Shown here: positions 1 to 6,222 of the stretch, in pieces
How the letters are laid out: the number at the start of each line of letters is the position of its first letter
Numbering within the stretch: the stretch's first letter is position 1
Assembly: GCF_000720175.1 (NCBI RefSeq)
Contig: NZ_JOIX01000144.1
Span: forward strand, 1-6,800
DNA: 6,800 bases
Origin: Streptomyces sp. NRRL S-337
GTDB taxonomy: Bacteria > Actinomycetota > Actinomycetes > Streptomycetales > Streptomycetaceae
Direction of reading: 5' to 3'
Notes under the pieces: generated by a model
What the model saw: the letters and a program-made list of their open reading frames with translations, nothing else
Database searches by the model: none
What the model was told of the DNA's origin: nothing
Program-made: the position numbers and the translations under genes

Positions 1-618
1 GGCTGGCTGGCGAACATGTCGGCCGCCGCGGACGACCGGGTCCCCGACTTCGCGGCCTTGGCCGCCGACCCCGCCCGCCCCGGCCTCGCCCGCCTGCTGC
101 CCGCCCACACCCCCTACCGCCGGCAACTACGGCGCATCGGCGCCGGCCGCGTCCTGGAAATCGGCTGCGGCGACGGCGACACCCTCGCCGGCTGCACCCC
201 CGGCAGCGTCGGCATCGACCACGACCCCGACGCCGTCGCCCGCTGCCGCACCCGCGGCCTGACCGCCTACACCCCCGACGCCTTCCTCGCCGGACCGCAC
301 GCCCGCCCCGGCGCCTTCGACGCCCTCCTCACCGCCCACGTCCTCCAGCACCTCGACGACGAACAGGCCGAAGAACTCCTCCGCGCCTACGTCCCCTACG
401 TACGGCCCGGCGGCGGCGTCCTCCTCATCACCCCCCAGGAAGCCGGCCACCGCGCCGGCCCCCCGCCCGTCCGCTTCACCGACTTCACCCTGCTGCGCGC
501 CTTCGCCGCCACCGCCGGCCTCACCGTCCGCCGCACCTACTCCCACCCCCTGCCCCGCCCCGCCGGGATGCTGCTGCGCCCCAACGTGTTCGTCCTGGTG
601 GGGCAGGTACCGCGATAG
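1..618 (+). CDS. class I SAM-dependent methyltransferase, 5' end probably outside the window
   Basis: The protein would transfer a methyl group from S-adenosylmethionine to an unknown acceptor, probably in the cytosol. Counting from the first ATG (position 16, 200 residues), motif I is VLEIGCGDGD at residues 46-55. The acidic residue after strand 2 is in GIDHD (about residue 68). The strand-4 region is FDALLTAHVLQHL (101-113), and YVRPGGGVLLITP (128-140) is the usual post-II motif of the Methyltransf_11/23/25 type. The frame is open to base 1 (G-W-L-A-N before the Met), those codons all end in G or C, and no Shine-Dalgarno sequence precedes the ATG at 16. The true start is therefore probably upstream and the gene partial here. 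It ends in TAG and converges on a second methyltransferase. The fold is clear; the substrate cannot be told. Confidence 0.85.
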   Translation, partial: GWLANMSAAADDRVPDFAALAADPARPGLARLLPAHTPYRRQLRRIGAGRVLEIGCGDGDTLAGCTPGSVGIDHDPDAVARCRTRGLTAYTPDAFLAGPHARPGAFDALLTAHVLQHLDDEQAEELLRAYVPYVRPGGGVLLITPQEAGHRAGPPPVRFTDFTLLRAFAATAGLTVRRTYSHPLPRPAGMLLRPNVFVLVGQVPR

Positions 619-650
619 GGACGTACCGCGATCGGGACGTACCGCGACAG
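603..650. repeat. 16-bp tandem repeat, about three copies, across the stop codon
   Basis: Two near-identical units (619-634 and 635-650, GGACGTACCGCGAtcG type) follow a diverged copy at 603-618 that contains the last codons and TAG stop of the upstream methyltransferase gene. A looser remnant (GGCACCGCGGCAGG) follows near 660-673. This looks like replication slippage. No function is evident. Confidence 0.6.
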
Positions 651-695
651 GGACGGGCAGGCACCGCGGCAGGCGTACGGGGCCGCGCACACGAA

Positions 696-735
696 AGCCG
701 GGGCGGGCCGCCCCTGAAGGCAGCCCGCCCCGGCT
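696..735. terminator. bidirectional intrinsic terminator hairpin between convergent genes
   Basis: A perfect 13-bp GC-rich stem pairs 696-708 (AGCCGGGGCGGGC) with 723-735, with a 14-nt loop between. It lies between the plus-strand methyltransferase (stop at 618) and the minus-strand one (stop at 786), so it can end transcripts from both sides. In the minus-strand reading the stem is followed by TTTCGTG. In the plus reading it is followed by a CTCTCTCCCC tract. Weak or absent U-tracts are usual for actinobacterial terminators. Confidence 0.75.
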
Positions 736-755
736 CTCTCCCCGTACAGCGGCCG

Positions 756-813
756 GCGCCCGCGCGCCCGCTTACGGGCCCGCGCCTAGCGCCCGCGCGC
801 CCGCTTACGGGCC
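756..813. repeat. 25-bp exact direct repeat, 33-nt period, covering the 3' end of the methyltransferase gene
   Basis: Bases 756-780 and 789-813 are identical. The right copy encodes the last residues (ARKRARGR) of the minus-strand methyltransferase. The left copy lies beyond its TAG stop (788-786). The period of 33 nt is 11 codons, so the copies are in the same frame and only the stop separates them. Confidence 0.85.
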
Positions 814-1754
814 TTCACGATCGCCCGCGCCACGATCGGCGGCAGCACCTCCCGCGCCACCTTCCGCACCGTCGCCCCCGTCGGAACCGGCGCCCGCCGC
901 ACCGGCCGGACCACCGGCCCCGACGGCGCCGCCACCACCTCCGGCCGCGCCGCACCCGCCGGGGCCACCGACGGCGCCGGACGGTGCCGCGACACCGGCT
1001 GCGCCGGCTCCTTCGCACCCTTCGCGCTCAACCGCACCAGCGGCGCACCGTTCACGTACTGCACCTCGTGCCAGATGTCACCGCGCTCCGCGATCCACCC
1101 CACCAGCGCCTTCTGCAACGGCTCAGGATCACCCCACGTGCCGTAGAACTTCGTGCCCGTGATGCAGATCGGCCGCAGCCCCTCATTGGCGACCGCCTGC
1201 CACGTCGCCGCCGCCACCCCCGGACAGTGCTCCGCGCGGTAGTCGTCCAGCACCACCACACCACTGCCGGTCAGCAACTCCCGCACCGCCAGGATGTCCC
1301 CGTGCACATGCTCGTACAGATGCGACGCATCGATGTGCGCGAACCGCACCGACCCCTTCTCGACGTGCTCGCTGACGATCGAACTCAGCCCCTGCACGAT
1401 CGTCGGCAACTCGTCGTGGAACGACAGGTAGTTGGCCTCGAAAGCCCGCCGCGTCAGCGACGCGTACGACTTCCTCATCTCCTTGGAGTTCGACGCGTCC
1501 TCGGCCGGCGAATCGAAGAGATCGCACACCGTGAAGCGCTCACCGGCGCCCAGCCGCGCACCGAGGAAAATCGCGCTCTTACCCATGTAAGCGCCCAGTT
1601 CGAGCAGATCACCCGACTCGGAACGCTCCTTCTGATACGCCAGGAACCAGTCGAACAGCAGCTGATCGGCAGTGAAGAACCAGCCTTTCACCTCCGACAA
1701 CCGGGCAGGGCGCGGGAGTTGCTCGGCACTCTGGTCTGCGGTGGGGGCAGTCAT
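786..1754 (-). CDS. class I SAM-dependent methyltransferase, metal-dependent (Methyltransf_24/TylF-like), basic C-terminal tail
   Basis: The predicted protein has 322 residues from the ATG at 1754. Residues 50-65 (LLELGAYMGKSAIFLG) form the SAM-binding loop. HIDASH (Asp142) and VVVLDDY (Asp170, Asp171) give the D...DD pattern that binds Mg2+ in MycE/TylF/CmcI-type O-methyltransferases. That suggests O-methylation of a sugar or polyol, though the acceptor is unknown. The fold ends near residue 245. A Pro/Ala/Arg-rich linker follows, then a strongly basic tail (about 285-322, ending KARKRARGR) that may bind membrane, nucleic acid or an acidic polymer; that role is inference. A longer in-frame start at 1928 is possible, but the added 58 residues look non-coding. 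The start at 1754 has GGAG about 11 nt upstream and fits the family. No operon partner is visible, so the gene is probably transcribed alone. Confidence 0.82.
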   Translation of the reverse strand: MTAPTADQSAEQLPRPARLSEVKGWFFTADQLLFDWFLAYQKERSESGDLLELGAYMGKSAIFLGARLGAGERFTVCDLFDSPAEDASNSKEMRKSYASLTRRAFEANYLSFHDELPTIVQGLSSIVSEHVEKGSVRFAHIDASHLYEHVHGDILAVRELLTGSGVVVLDDYRAEHCPGVAAATWQAVANEGLRPICITGTKFYGTWGDPEPLQKALVGWIAERGDIWHEVQYVNGAPLVRLSAKGAKEPAQPVSRHRPAPSVAPAGAARPEVVAAPSGPVVRPVRRAPVPTGATVRKVAREVLPPIVARAIVKARKRARGR

Positions 1755-1761
1755 GTGCGGT

Positions 1762-1775
1762 CCGTCTCCAGACGG
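1762..1775 (-). promoter_or_regulatory. palindrome overlapping the ribosome binding site of the methyltransferase gene
   Basis: CCGTCT-CC-AGACGG is a perfect 6-bp inverted repeat. On the minus strand it contains the only plausible Shine-Dalgarno (GGAG), about 11 nt before the ATG at 1754. It could fold over the binding site or be a small operator. It may also be chance. Confidence 0.35.
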
Positions 1776-2068
1776 TCGGGAACGTAGGCGGAATGCAACA
1801 GGCAAAGCGATGTGGGGGGACACATACGGACGCATACGGAGTGTGCAGTTATGAACACGCCCGGCCCCGGTGCGGGGCGGCGCACGGGCCCCGCCCCACG
1901 CAGGGACGGACACACCCTCGTCCGGCACGGAATACGCGCCGGCGCCGCTACGCAGTCTCCACGACGGAGCCCCGTCGCACCATGCGTTTCACGGCAGTGA
2001 CCGACATCGTAGGGGGACGGACATGAACGCGGGATAACAACGGCACGACCCGTAACCGACCCCGTATC
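1776..2068. other. intergenic region, no convincing gene
   Basis: This stretch lies between the leader of the minus-strand methyltransferase gene and the terminator of the ABC operon, and it must hold that gene's promoter. I see no clear -35/-10 pair. Structure present: a 10-bp tandem repeat around 1822-1840 (CATACGGA twice), a 7-bp GC stem pairing 1874-1880 with 1891-1897, and short plus-strand frames. One runs 1851-2000 (49 codons) after GGAG. Another is a four-codon frame at 2023-2037 after AGGGGGA. Their Arg/Pro-rich or tiny products resemble no family I know. Confidence 0.5.
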
Positions 2069-2097
2069 CCGTGTGCCGTACGCCGTACGGCACACGG
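2069..2097 (-). terminator. intrinsic terminator hairpin of the ABC transporter operon
   Basis: A perfect 12-bp stem pairs 2069-2080 with 2086-2097 (core GTGTGCCGTA / TACGGCACAC), with a 5-nt CGCCG loop. It starts about 45 nt past the stop of permease 2 in the direction of transcription and has no U-tract. Its symmetry would also fit an operator, but no gene starts next to it, so a terminator or transcript-end stabiliser is preferred. Confidence 0.65.
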
Positions 2098-2141
2098 CTC
2101 CCGGTCCGCCTCGCCCGCCGCCCCTCACGCCACCCCGCACT

Positions 2142-3059
2142 TCACTTCACCGCGCCCGCCATCACCCCGGACACGAACTGCCGCTGGAACGCGAAGAAAA
2201 CGATCAACGGCACCACCATCGACAGGAACGCCCCCGGCGCCAGCACATCGATGTTGTTGCCGAACTGCCGCACCTCCTGCTGCAACGCCACCGTGATCGG
2301 CGGACTCCCACTGTCCGCGAAGATCAACGCCACCAGCATGTCGTTCCACACCCACAGGAACTGGAAGATCCCCAACGACGCGATCGCCGGACCCCCCAAC
2401 GGCAACACCACCCGCGTGAACAGCCGCAACTCACCCGCCCCGTCCAGCCGCGCCGCCTCCAGCAACTCCCGCGGAATCTCCGCGAAGAAATTCCGCAGCA
2501 GGAACACCGCGAACGGCAACCCGAACGCCGTGTGGAACAGCACCACCCCCGCCGTCGTCTCGAAGAGCCCCACCGCCCCGAACAACTTCGCCACCGGAAT
2601 CAGCGCCACCTGCACCGGCACCACCAGCAGCCCCACCACCACCAGGAACCAGCCGTCCCGGCCCGGAAAATCCATCCATGCGAACGCATAACCCGCCAGC
2701 GCCCCGATCACCACCACCATCACCGTCGCCGGCACCGTGATCTCCGCCGTCGTCAGCAGCGAACCCATCACCTTGCCGTTCGACAACAACCGGCCGTAAT
2801 TGTCGAACGTGATCTGTGCCGGCTCCGCGAACACCCGCCACCAGCCCGACTCACCGATCCGCTGCGGACTCCGCAACGACGACAACAGCAACCCCACCGA
2901 CGGCATCAACCAGAACAACGCCACCAGCACCAGGAACACCCGCACCGCACCGCCACCGGCCCGCGCCGCCAGCCGCGCCGCCACCGACGGCCGCCCCCGC
3001 ACCACCGCACCCGCCCCGCCCCCGCCACCGGCCCGGGCGACCCCCTCCACCGCCGTCAT
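2142..3059 (-). CDS. carbohydrate ABC transporter permease 2 (MalG/AglG-type)
   Basis: This 305-residue inner-membrane subunit would pair with permease 1 to form the translocation channel. Membrane segments lie at about residues 39-60, 102-125, 135-157, 168-190, 222-245 and 276-296, the usual six of the MalG type. The cytoplasmic coupling loop has the EAA signature (EIPRELLEAARLDGAGE, about 194-210, then LP), which docks the ATPase. The N-terminus is a Gly/Ala-rich, disordered-looking cytoplasmic stretch. The start at 3059 is well supported: its ATG overlaps the TGA of permease 1 (ATGA) and an AAGGAG lies 8 nt upstream. A start 13 codons further upstream would overlap permease 1 more and lose that site. 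Translational coupling should give equal amounts of the two permeases. The family call is secure; the sugar is unknown. Confidence 0.93.
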   Translation of the reverse strand: MTAVEGVARAGGGGGAGAVVRGRPSVAARLAARAGGGAVRVFLVLVALFWLMPSVGLLLSSLRSPQRIGESGWWRVFAEPAQITFDNYGRLLSNGKVMGSLLTTAEITVPATVMVVVIGALAGYAFAWMDFPGRDGWFLVVVGLLVVPVQVALIPVAKLFGAVGLFETTAGVVLFHTAFGLPFAVFLLRNFFAEIPRELLEAARLDGAGELRLFTRVVLPLGGPAIASLGIFQFLWVWNDMLVALIFADSGSPPITVALQQEVRQFGNNIDVLAPGAFLSMVVPLIVFFAFQRQFVSGVMAGAVK

Positions 3060-4402
3060 CGACGACGCTCCTTCCGTATCCGCCGGAGATTCACCCACAT
3101 CACCGGCAGCACGAGCAGCAGCAGGAACACCGCGATCGCACTGCCCAGCCCCTCATCGACATCCGTCCCGAACGACGACTGGAACAACTGCAACGCCAGC
3201 ACATTCGCCGACCGCAAACTCGACCCCGGCGTGATGATGTACACCAGGTCGAAGATCTTCAGCACATTGATCATCAACGTCACCAGCACCACCACCAGCA
3301 CCGGCGCCAGCAACGGCACCGTCACCCGGCGGAACACCTGCCACTCACCCGCCCCGTCCACCCGCGCCGCCTCCAACAACTCCCGCGGCACCCCCGCCAG
3401 CCCCGCCGCGATCAACACCATCGCGAAACCCGCCCACATCCAGACATACGCCCCGATGATCGCCGGAGTCACCAACGCCGGCCCCAACCACTCCACCCCG
3501 CCGTACGCCGCCGCGAAATTCCCCGCCGGCAACCGCAACCGCGCCCCGTCCGCCACCCCACCCGGCAACACGAACGTCCCGTCCGCCGCGGTCCTCGCCG
3601 ACGCCACCACCCGGCCGCCCCGTACCGCCTCCACGGTCACCCCGGCCAGACCCCGCTCCGACCCGTCGACCACATTCGGCCGGCCCCCACCGCCCCGCAG
3701 GAAATCCAGCCACACCGTCCCCGTCACACTCCCCGGCCGCGCCACCGCACCCGCCGCCCGCCGCGCACCCCGCACATCGTCCTGCCGCACCGCCACCAAC
3801 GGCAGCATCACCGGCGACCCCGCCCGCACCACCGACCGCGTACTGAACGCCCCGCCCCCCGACGGCCGCAGCACCCCGTTCGGCCGCGGCCTCGCCCCCG
3901 GGAACGGCGCCGGCTCCGCGAACGTGTCATGCACCCCCACCCACACCGCATTGGCCACCCCACGCTCCGGATTCTGGTCATACACCAGCCGGAAAATGAT
4001 CCCGGCCGCCAGCATCGAAATCGCCATCGGCATGAAAACGACCAACTTGAACGCCGTACCCCACCGCACCCGCTCCGTCAGCACTGCAAAGATCAACCCC
4101 AGCGCCGTCGACACCGCCGGCGCCACCACCACCCACACCACGTTGTTCCGCAACGCGGTCCGAATCCCGTCGTCCGCGAACAACTCCCCGTAATTCCCCA
4201 GCCCCACGAACCCGTCACCGGACGCATCGAACAGACTCCGGTACACGGAAAACCCGATGGGATACACCACCAGCGCACCCAACAACACCAACGCCGGCAA
4301 CAAGAACACCGCAGCCACCCACCGCCGCGTCCCCGTCACACGCCGCCCACCACTGACCTTCACCGTACTTCCGCCGACTTCCGCGGTCCTACTGCTGCTC
4401 AT
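3056..4402 (-). CDS. carbohydrate ABC transporter permease 1 (MalF/AglF-type) with a large extracytoplasmic insert
   Basis: The protein has 448 residues, against about 290-320 for most permeases of this family. Helices lie at about 28-48, 86-106 and 117-140, then 310-334, 370-392 and 420-440. The EAA loop (GVPRELLEAARVDGAGE, about 337-353) docks the ATPase. The extra length is residues 141-308, between helices 3 and 4, which topology places outside the cell. Its second half (about 224-292: GTVWLDF, GLAGVTVEAV, ASARTAADGTFVLP) looks like a Cna-B/SdrD or carboxypeptidase-regulatory beta-sandwich. E. coli MalF carries its P2 loop at the same place, and P2 contacts the binding protein. The start at 4402 has GGGGGA 8 nt upstream. 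An in-frame extension to 4627 would translate the repeat-rich spacer and is rejected. The gene ends in an ATGA overlap with permease 2. Confidence 0.92.
   Translation of the reverse strand: MSSSRTAEVGGSTVKVSGGRRVTGTRRWVAAVFLLPALVLLGALVVYPIGFSVYRSLFDASGDGFVGLGNYGELFADDGIRTALRNNVVWVVVAPAVSTALGLIFAVLTERVRWGTAFKLVVFMPMAISMLAAGIIFRLVYDQNPERGVANAVWVGVHDTFAEPAPFPGARPRPNGVLRPSGGGAFSTRSVVRAGSPVMLPLVAVRQDDVRGARRAAGAVARPGSVTGTVWLDFLRGGGGRPNVVDGSERGLAGVTVEAVRGGRVVASARTAADGTFVLPGGVADGARLRLPAGNFAAAYGGVEWLGPALVTPAIIGAYVWMWAGFAMVLIAAGLAGVPRELLEAARVDGAGEWQVFRRVTVPLLAPVLVVVLVTLMINVLKIFDLVYIITPGSSLRSANVLALQLFQSSFGTDVDEGLGSAIAVFLLLLVLPVMWVNLRRIRKERRR
3527..3733 (-). other. Cna-B/SdrD-like beta-sandwich domain inside permease 1
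   Basis: This covers residues about 224-292 of permease 1. The pattern GTVWLDF, then a Gly-rich loop, then VVDGSERGLAGVTVEAV and TAADGTFVLPG follows the usual order of Cna-B, SdrD_B and carboxypeptidase-regulatory-like repeats (GxVxxD...GLxGVxVxL...TxxDGxF). The upstream half of the insert (residues 141-223) looks like no domain I can name. Confidence 0.65.
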
Positions 4403-4442
4403 CGTGAGAATCCCCCGGCACAGGTGAAACGGCACGGAAAGA

Positions 4443-4504
4443 GAGGGGCCCAGAAAAGAGGGGCCCAGAAAAGAGGGGCCCAGAAAAAGAGGGGCACAGA
4501 GAAG
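4443..4504. repeat. 15-bp tandem repeat in the spacer between binding protein and permease 1
   Basis: Three exact units of GAGGGGCCCAGAAAA occupy 4443-4457, 4458-4472 and 4473-4487. A diverged fourth unit follows at 4489-4504. Each unit holds a GGGCCC palindrome. The repeat lies within a strongly purine-rich plus strand (about 4434-4585), so the operon transcript is pyrimidine-rich here. The unit is a multiple of three and would translate as GPSFL repeats, but no start or binding site supports translation. Confidence 0.85.
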
Positions 4505-4577
4505 GGACGGCAAGGGAACGGAGGGGCAATGGAGCGGAGGGCCGGCGGGGCGGAGGGGCAGGAAAAGAGGAAGGGAA

Positions 4578-4612
4578 GGAGGGCCGACGTCAGACACGCC
4601 GACTGGCCCCCC
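4578..4612 (-). terminator. intercistronic attenuator-like hairpin downstream of the binding protein gene
   Basis: In the minus-strand transcript the hairpin begins 7 nt after the binding protein TGA. GGGGGGCC (4612-4605) pairs with GGCCCTCC (4585-4578) in 8 bp with one G-U, and a 5-bp inner stem (GTCGG/CTGAC) can form in the loop. A pyrimidine tract ending in CTCTTTTCC follows. This fits partial termination or 3'-end protection that keeps the binding protein more abundant than the permeases, as known for malE-malF spacers. The regulatory role is inferred. Confidence 0.5.
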
Positions 4613-4619
4613 AATGCCC

Positions 4620-5999
4620 TCACCCACCGAACGACTTGACCGCGTCCCGCTCCAGCCGCGCCTGCGTCCCCGCCACGTCCTTCGGATTCTTCAGGAAGTC
4701 CTGCAAGTCCTTCCACTCGCCCTGACCCGGCTTCCCACCGAACGAAGCCGGCGCCTGATCCGACATGTCGAAGCGGAAATCATCACCGGCCGCGATCAGC
4801 GCCCCCGCGATCCGCCGCATCACCGCATCCCCGTACGCCGCCCGGTCGAGTTCCTTGTTCGGCGAAATGAACCCACCCGCCCGCGCCCAGATCCGCGCCG
4901 CGTCCGTCGACGCCAGGAACGTCAGCAGAGCCTGCGCCGCCTTACCGCCCTTCAGCGCCACCGCCACATCCCCGCCCGTCACCACCGGCGACTTCGCACC
5001 CACCGCCGGGAACGGGAAAACCTTGGCGTCCGTACCGATCTTCGCCTTCGTCTGCGCGATATTCGCCGCCGCGAAATCCGCCGACGACACCATCGCCGCC
5101 TTCGGCGCGTCACCACCACTGAACGTCTGCGTCACCGACGTCGGGAAATCCGTCTGCAGCGCCCCCGCATTACCGCCCACCAGCAGATCCTTACGCCCGA
5201 AAAGCTGGCCGAGCGTGGACAACGCCTGCTTCACCGAGGCATCCGTCCACGCGATCCGGTGCTGCGCCAACCGGTCGTACTTCTCCGGCCCGGCCTGCGA
5301 AAGATAGATGTTCTCGAACCAGTCGGTCAGCGTCCAGCCGTCCGACCCGCCCACCGAGACCGGCTCCACCCCGGACTCGGAAATCGTCCGCGCCGCCTTC
5401 AGGAACTCCGCCCAGGTCTTCGGCTCCTGCACACCGGCGTTCCCGAACGCCTGCGCGTTGTACCACACCAGCGACTTGTTACTGGCCTTGAAATACACCC
5501 CGTACTCGGTGCCCTTATGAGCCCCGAGGTCGCGCCACCCCTTGCTGTAATTCTTCGCCAACTGCGCCTTGGCCTCCGGCCCCAGCGGCTTCAGCCAGCC
5601 CTTCCCGGCGAACTCGTTGAGCACCCCGGCCTGCTGCAGCATCGCCACGTCCGGCGGCCCACCCCCGGCGATCTTCGACCCGATGAAACCGGCCATGTCG
5701 TCGCCACTGGGCACGAAATCCACCTTCGCCCCGGTGCGTTTCTCGAACTCGTCCAGCACCTTGACGAAATTCTCCCGCTCCGCCCCCGTCCACACCGCGG
5801 TCACCTGCAGCCGCTGTCCCGCCAACTTGGGCAACCGCACCGTAACGGCATTCCGCTCACCCCCATCGCCCCCGCCCCCCTCACCCTTCTTCCCGCCGCC
5901 CCCACCACTTCCACAACCGGCCACCCCCACGGCCAGCACCACTCCCACCACAACCCCGGCCGCCCCCCGCCGCCGCCAACCCGTCCCTCGACCCCTCAT
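4620..5999 (-). CDS. ABC transporter substrate-binding lipoprotein, carbohydrate family 1 (UgpB/AglE-like)
   Basis: The 459-residue extracellular receptor of the importer. Residues 1-28 are a signal peptide (basic start with WRRRG, hydrophobic core VVVGVVLAVGV) ending in the lipobox VAGC, so Cys29 would be lipidated and anchor the protein to the outer face of the membrane. A Gly-rich tether (30-48) leads to the binding fold. Typical features are AVWTGAERENFVKVLDEFEKRTG (about 68-90, split here by reading: WTGAE, then FEKRTG), GGGPPDVAMLQQAG (112-125), KTWAEFLKAA (194-203) and a C-terminal lobe with ARAGGFISPNKEL (372-384). WTGAE plus PPDVA resembles alpha-glucoside binding proteins such as AglE, but the ligand is not proven. 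The ATG at 5999 has GGGGG 7 nt upstream and is the only start giving a full signal peptide. The gene is first in the operon. The family is certain. Confidence 0.93.
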   Translation of the reverse strand: MRGRGTGWRRRGAAGVVVGVVLAVGVAGCGSGGGGGKKGEGGGGDGGERNAVTVRLPKLAGQRLQVTAVWTGAERENFVKVLDEFEKRTGAKVDFVPSGDDMAGFIGSKIAGGGPPDVAMLQQAGVLNEFAGKGWLKPLGPEAKAQLAKNYSKGWRDLGAHKGTEYGVYFKASNKSLVWYNAQAFGNAGVQEPKTWAEFLKAARTISESGVEPVSVGGSDGWTLTDWFENIYLSQAGPEKYDRLAQHRIAWTDASVKQALSTLGQLFGRKDLLVGGNAGALQTDFPTSVTQTFSGGDAPKAAMVSSADFAAANIAQTKAKIGTDAKVFPFPAVGAKSPVVTGGDVAVALKGGKAAQALLTFLASTDAARIWARAGGFISPNKELDRAAYGDAVMRRIAGALIAAGDDFRFDMSDQAPASFGGKPGQGEWKDLQDFLKNPKDVAGTQARLERDAVKSFGG

Positions 6000-6028
6000 C
6001 CCCGAACCCCCAATTCCCTCAGCCTCAT
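5996..6028 (-). CDS. possible 10-codon leader peptide overlapping the binding protein start
   Basis: A short frame encodes MRLRELGVRG and ends at TGA, which overlaps the ATG of the binding protein gene (ATGA). Its own ATG follows GAGGAATTG, a fair Shine-Dalgarno with 5-nt spacing that is arguably better than the one in front of the binding protein gene. It could couple translation to the operon. There is no run of one amino acid to suggest classic attenuation. It may be chance. Confidence 0.25.
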   Translation of the reverse strand: MRLRELGVRG

Positions 6029-6222
6029 CAATTCCTCAACCTGAGCCGCGCCGCACCGTGCCGTGGTGTGCCGAATTGCCGCGGAATATTGGCGCGTTGG
6101 CTCCCCGGATTACTGAATCGCTCTGCTTCTGTAGCCGTTCCTGCGACCGATGCTGTCGACCCGCCGCGGACATTCCACCCACGGCTCCCAGCAGGCCGCC
6201 GTGGCGCTGCTGCCGTGGTACA

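Noticed and set aside
1755..1928. N-terminal extension of the second methyltransferase to a start at 1928
   Set aside because: The added residues show no family similarity or coding-like composition, and the ATG at 1754 has a suitable upstream GGAG.
1851..2000. Plus-strand 49-codon frame with GGAG 9 nt before its ATG
   Set aside because: The product is Arg/Pro-rich with no recognisable motif, codon bias fades towards the end, and it would overlap the presumed promoter region of the opposite gene. Kept only as a remote possibility.
4443..4504. CRISPR-like repeat array
   Set aside because: The units are directly adjacent without spacers and only 15 bp long, so this is a simple tandem repeat.
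4403..4627. N-terminal extension of permease 1 through the 15-bp repeats (GPSFL repeats)
   Set aside because: The ATG at 4402 has a good ribosome binding site and gives a normal cytoplasmic N-terminus before helix 1. The extension is only translated spacer.
2073..4639. Long plus-strand open frames (up to 706 codons at 2073-4193, and 607 codons at 2816-4639)
   Set aside because: They lie opposite the permease genes, their translations are His/Arg/Pro/Gln-rich low-complexity, and no start has a binding site. Stop-free antisense frames are common opposite high-GC genes with G or C at codon third positions.
4614..6044. Plus-strand open frame of 476 codons opposite the binding protein gene
   Set aside because: Arg/His/Leu-rich shadow of a convincing lipoprotein gene on the other strand, with no domain or binding site.
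6115..6165. Minus-strand promoter with TCGACA and a CTACAG-like -10
   Set aside because: The spacing is about 18-19 nt and the -10 match is poor; similar matches are expected by chance in this region.
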